Positions 61,317-64,000 of a stretch of DNA of 64,000 bases are shown here, in pieces (position 1 is the first letter of the stretch; every line of letters starts with the position of its first letter). The notes under the pieces were generated by a model. The model saw only the letters and a list, made by a program, of their open reading frames with translations. It was not told the origin of the DNA and did no database searches. Origin of the DNA: Lumbricus terrestris (Eukaryota; Annelida; Clitellata; Crassiclitellata; Lumbricidae); assembly GCA_949752735.1 (NCBI GenBank), contig OX457037.1:13744432-13808431 (forward strand). Direction: 5' to 3'. Both the position numbers and the translations under genes were made by a program.

Positions 61317-62225
61317 GGTGTAAAGGTTTCAAATTACCCCCTCCTAAACATTACCCCCCGTTAACTTGAAACCGGTTTGAGATTACCCCCCGGTAATCTG
61401 AAACCGGTTTCAAATTACCCTCGGGGGTAATCTCAAACCGGTTTCATCTTACCCCCTACGGTTTCAGGTTACCCCCATATAATACATTCATCCAGCTTCT
61501 AATTCACCTCTAGAGAACTTTCATCCAGCTTCCATTTCACCTCTAGAGAACCTTCACCCAACTTCCATTTCTCAACCAGAGAACCATAATCCAGCTTCCA
61601 ATTCTCAAGCGTTGTTTTTGTCAATCCAGCTTCTATTTCACCTACAGAGAACCTTCATCCAGCTTCCATTTCTCAAACGTTGTTTACGTCAATCCAGCTT
61701 CTGAGTTTTTATGTCTAACACTTAGTTAAATGGATTGACGAAAACAACGTTTGAGAAATGGAAGCTTGATGAAGGTTCTCTGTAGGTGAAATGGAAGCTG
61801 GATGAAGGCTCTCGATCTGCAGGTGAAATGGAAGCTGGATAATGGTTCTATAATAGGTGAAACAGAAGCTGGATGAAGGTTCTATATAGGAGAAATAGAA
61901 GCTGGACGAAGGTTCTCTGTAGGTGAAATGGAACCCGGATGAAGGTTCTCTGTAGGTGAAATGGAAGCTGGATTGACGAAAACAACGCTTGAGAAATGGA
62001 AGCTGGATGAAGGTTCTCTGTAGGTGAAATGGAAGCTGGATGAAGGTTCTCTGTAGGCGAAATGGAAGCTGGATATACGGAATCATTCGGATTTCAGAGG
62101 GGGTAACCTGAAACCGGGGGGTAAGATGAAACCGGTTTCAGATTACCCCTAGGGGGTAATCTGAAACCGGTTTCAAGTTACCGGGGGGTAATGTTTAGGA
62201 GGGGGTAATTTGAAACCTTTACACC
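61317..62225. mobile_element. Fold-back element, GAAACCGG terminal repeats, copy 1
   Basis: A long, nearly perfect inverted repeat. Outer ends are GGTGTAAAGGTTTCAAATTA at both sides. Each arm then has tandem units of ATTACCCCC and AATCTGAAACCGGTTTCA, then an array of a GAAATGGAAGCTGGATGAAG-type unit with TTCTCTGTAGGT. The arms meet near 61720. It abuts the next element without a gap. Confidence 0.85.
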
Positions 62226-62963
62226 GGTGTAAAGGTTTCAAATTACCCACCCCCCCCCCGGACACTAGATTTGCATAAATCATCACATTTATTGCACTAA
62301 ACAATTAGAAAAATTATCCCGGTTCTTGTTTTGGTCTAAAGAATTTCATCCGTCGTCCCACTTCGTGGTTTGTTATCAATATTGTGATTGGGGAAAAAAT
62401 AATAGCCTCGAAGCCATTTCTCCATGTAACTTCAGCGGCGATTAGTATTTTAGTTACAGGTGAAAATATTGATAACAAACCACGAAGTGGGATGACGGAT
62501 GAAAATATTGAGACCAAAACAAGAAGCGGGATGATTTTTCTGATAGTTTTAGTGCAACAAATGCGATGATTGGTGACCATCCATTTCGTCGCAGATCATT
62601 TCGTCGCAGTCGTATGGTCGTTAATTAATTGGTCGCGAATTAATTGGTCGCCCTCTATATATCGTCGCAGTCAACTGATCGCATTCATTTAGTCGTATAG
62701 GTCGCAGATCATTTCGTCGTAGATTAATTGGTCGCGAAGTCGTTTTGGTCGTTATTCCTCAATTGGTCTACGTGACAGCAGACTTGGAGTCGACGTATAC
62801 AAACCAAAAAAACAAGAAGCGGGATGATTTTTCTGATATTGTTAGTGCAATAAATGCGATGATTGATGCAAATCTAGTTTCCAGGGGGTAATCTGAAACC
62901 GGTTTCAAGTTACCGGGGGGGGGGGGTAATGTCTAGGAGGGGGTAATATGAAGCCTTTACACC
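62226..62963. mobile_element. Fold-back element, same termini, copy 2
   Basis: Starts GGTGTAAAGGTTTCAAATTA directly after copy 1 and ends with the diverged inverse (GGTGTAAAGGCTTCATATTA from the right). The interior differs from copy 1: CACGAAGTGGGATGA-type inverted blocks and a second tandem array (TCGTCGCAGATCATTT unit, 62584-62760). Confidence 0.75.
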
Positions 62964-62965
62964 GG

Positions 62966-63025
62966 CGCTTGGCTTTCATGTGGCGCTTTAGAAATCTCGA
63001 GTTTACGATTACGATTACGAAAGCG
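62966..63025 (+). mobile_element. LINE 3' tail with ATTACG repeats
   Basis: GTGGCGCTTTAGAAATCTCG then (TTTACG/ATTACG)n, like the LINE tail near 12850-12910. Confidence 0.5.
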
Positions 63026-63179
63026 GCGAACACAGATTTGTGACGTCATCGTTTCTTTACCTCGCCGGTTCTTATAGCGCGCTCTTCAATACATACCGGT
63101 GGCATATATATATAAACTATATCTATAAGGATAGCCTACATTAAAATTAGCCTACTACCTTCAAAGTGCTGCAATGGTT

Positions 63180-63347
63180 GATGTTTTGCGAGCGAAGCGA
63201 GCTTAGCCCGGGCAACACTGGGTACCACAGGATAGGGAGAGAGGGAGGGAGGTAAAGGAAAACTAGAAAAAACAGGGAAAGTAGAGGATTGGCCTGGAAC
63301 GGGGTGAATCCAAAAATTCCCGGGCAACGCCGGGTACCCCAGCTAGT
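63180..63347 (+). mobile_element. Helitron-like 3' part, second plus copy
   Basis: Ends AATTCCCGGGCAACGCCGGG, TACCCCAG, CTAG before T (63343-63347). An earlier GCCCGGGCAACACTGGGTAC at about 63207 is a partial duplicate of the hairpin. Confidence 0.55.
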
Positions 63348-63349
63348 TT

Positions 63350-63767
63350 AAAATAAACCTACGAAAATGGCTAATAGATGATTAGATGCCCATAACTGAT
63401 ATTAAAATTATTTTTCAACTTCATTCAAATGAGCTCCCTCTGTATTGTGTGTTAGATTTATGTGCCTGTCTCCTTGCTGTGATGATATGCTAACTGTGAT
63501 TAACTCTACTCAGCTGCTGTTGCTTTGGTTTTTCATCAAATTGTGGTGCGTATACCTATCAAAATTATTTAATATTTTATTTTGTTTGTTTGGGGCCCTA
63601 CTAGCGGGATTTCCTCCCTTCTGGGTCTCCATTTGTGTCCACTATTGCACGAGCTTTTTTATAACCTCGCATTCCATGTCTAGGGATAATTGTCCACACT
63701 GATATCACTTAACCTTAGAACCAGTAGGTTTAAGCAATCCTAAACTAGCCTACTCCTTTGGAGAATC
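63350..63767. other. No recognisable gene
   Basis: An 85-codon open stretch at 63445-63702 shows no motif and no splice context that I trust. Confidence 0.3.
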
Positions 63768-63852
63768 GGGAACGGACATTTCCCCCAGGACATTCCCCCC
63801 CCGGACATTTCCCCCCCAGGACGTTTCCCCCACCCTAGGACATCCCCCTCTG
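63768..63852. mobile_element. Tandem-repeat terminus, GGACATTTCCCCC unit
   Basis: Begins GGGAACGGACATTTCCCCC, then four or five degenerate copies of GGACATTCCCCCC. It fits the outer motif of the fold-back set. Any right end lies outside the window or is lost. Confidence 0.5.
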
Positions 63853-64000
63853 TATGCGAAAACCAGTGTGTTTATCGTCTTCAACATAGGTCAGGCCAAG
63901 GTATTGAAAGAAGGAATTGGAAGGTAGCCTACGCCCAGTAGGTCTTTGATGATGCCGTCAAGCATCCGTTATGGAACGTAGGTACGAACACTATTTGTTT

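Overview
This is a eukaryotic, almost certainly metazoan window: coding capacity is split into short exons with GT-AG borders, there is a eukaryotic tRNA gene ending in a T run, and non-LTR retrotransposons, hAT and Tc1/mariner elements and long microsatellites fill most of the rest. The lineage cannot be fixed from this sequence. Tandem CUB exons, fold-back elements resembling sea-urchin TU elements, and the frequent word TAGGCCTA suggest a marine invertebrate, perhaps a deuterostome; this is a guess.

The only host protein gene I can support runs on the minus strand from about 58.6 kb (5' side) to 9.16 kb, possibly 7.0 kb. It encodes a chain of at least seven CUB domains. Every domain is split over two exons with the same phases (phase 1 in, phase 0 in the middle, phase 1 out). 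Two domain types alternate: CUB-A (first exon ends D[FW][LV]E) and CUB-B (first exon ends D[HY][ILV]). In the first two units a short Thr/Pro-rich linker exon lies between A and B. Order 5' to 3': A1-L1-B1, A2-L2-B2, A3-B3, A4. I read this as tandem duplication of a five-exon module inside one gene. The 5' end lies beyond the right edge. A candidate 3' terminal exon with a 24-residue repeat lies at 7.0-7.2 kb.

The introns are packed with mobile elements. At 1-5.2 kb a TATG microsatellite is split by two elements with TAGNG termini and 8-bp target duplications; two relatives sit at 20.0-24.4 kb. At 5.5-13 kb there are a LINE end, tandem duplications, a tRNA-Ala gene, a small hAT MITE, and the first of two almost identical 1433-bp hAT elements. 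The second copy, inverted, is at 17.0-18.4 kb. From 25 to 49 kb there are fragmented CR1/L2-like and RTE LINEs, Tc1/mariner elements, long fold-backs and Helitron-like 3' ends. From 50 to 58.2 kb there are reverse transcriptases: one nearly complete element (52.2-55.2 kb) with a C-terminal restriction-like nuclease signature, related fragments set in ATT microsatellites, and a 5'-truncated RTE copy. From 59 to 64 kb there are further hAT-like and fold-back elements.

The most unusual feature is a dispersed set of elements whose ends are short tandem repeats. The outer motif is similar (about GGTNNTACGGACNATT), but the repeated unit differs from element to element. Several share an internal array of a GAAGCTGGATGA-type unit. 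Two have exact 8-bp target duplications.
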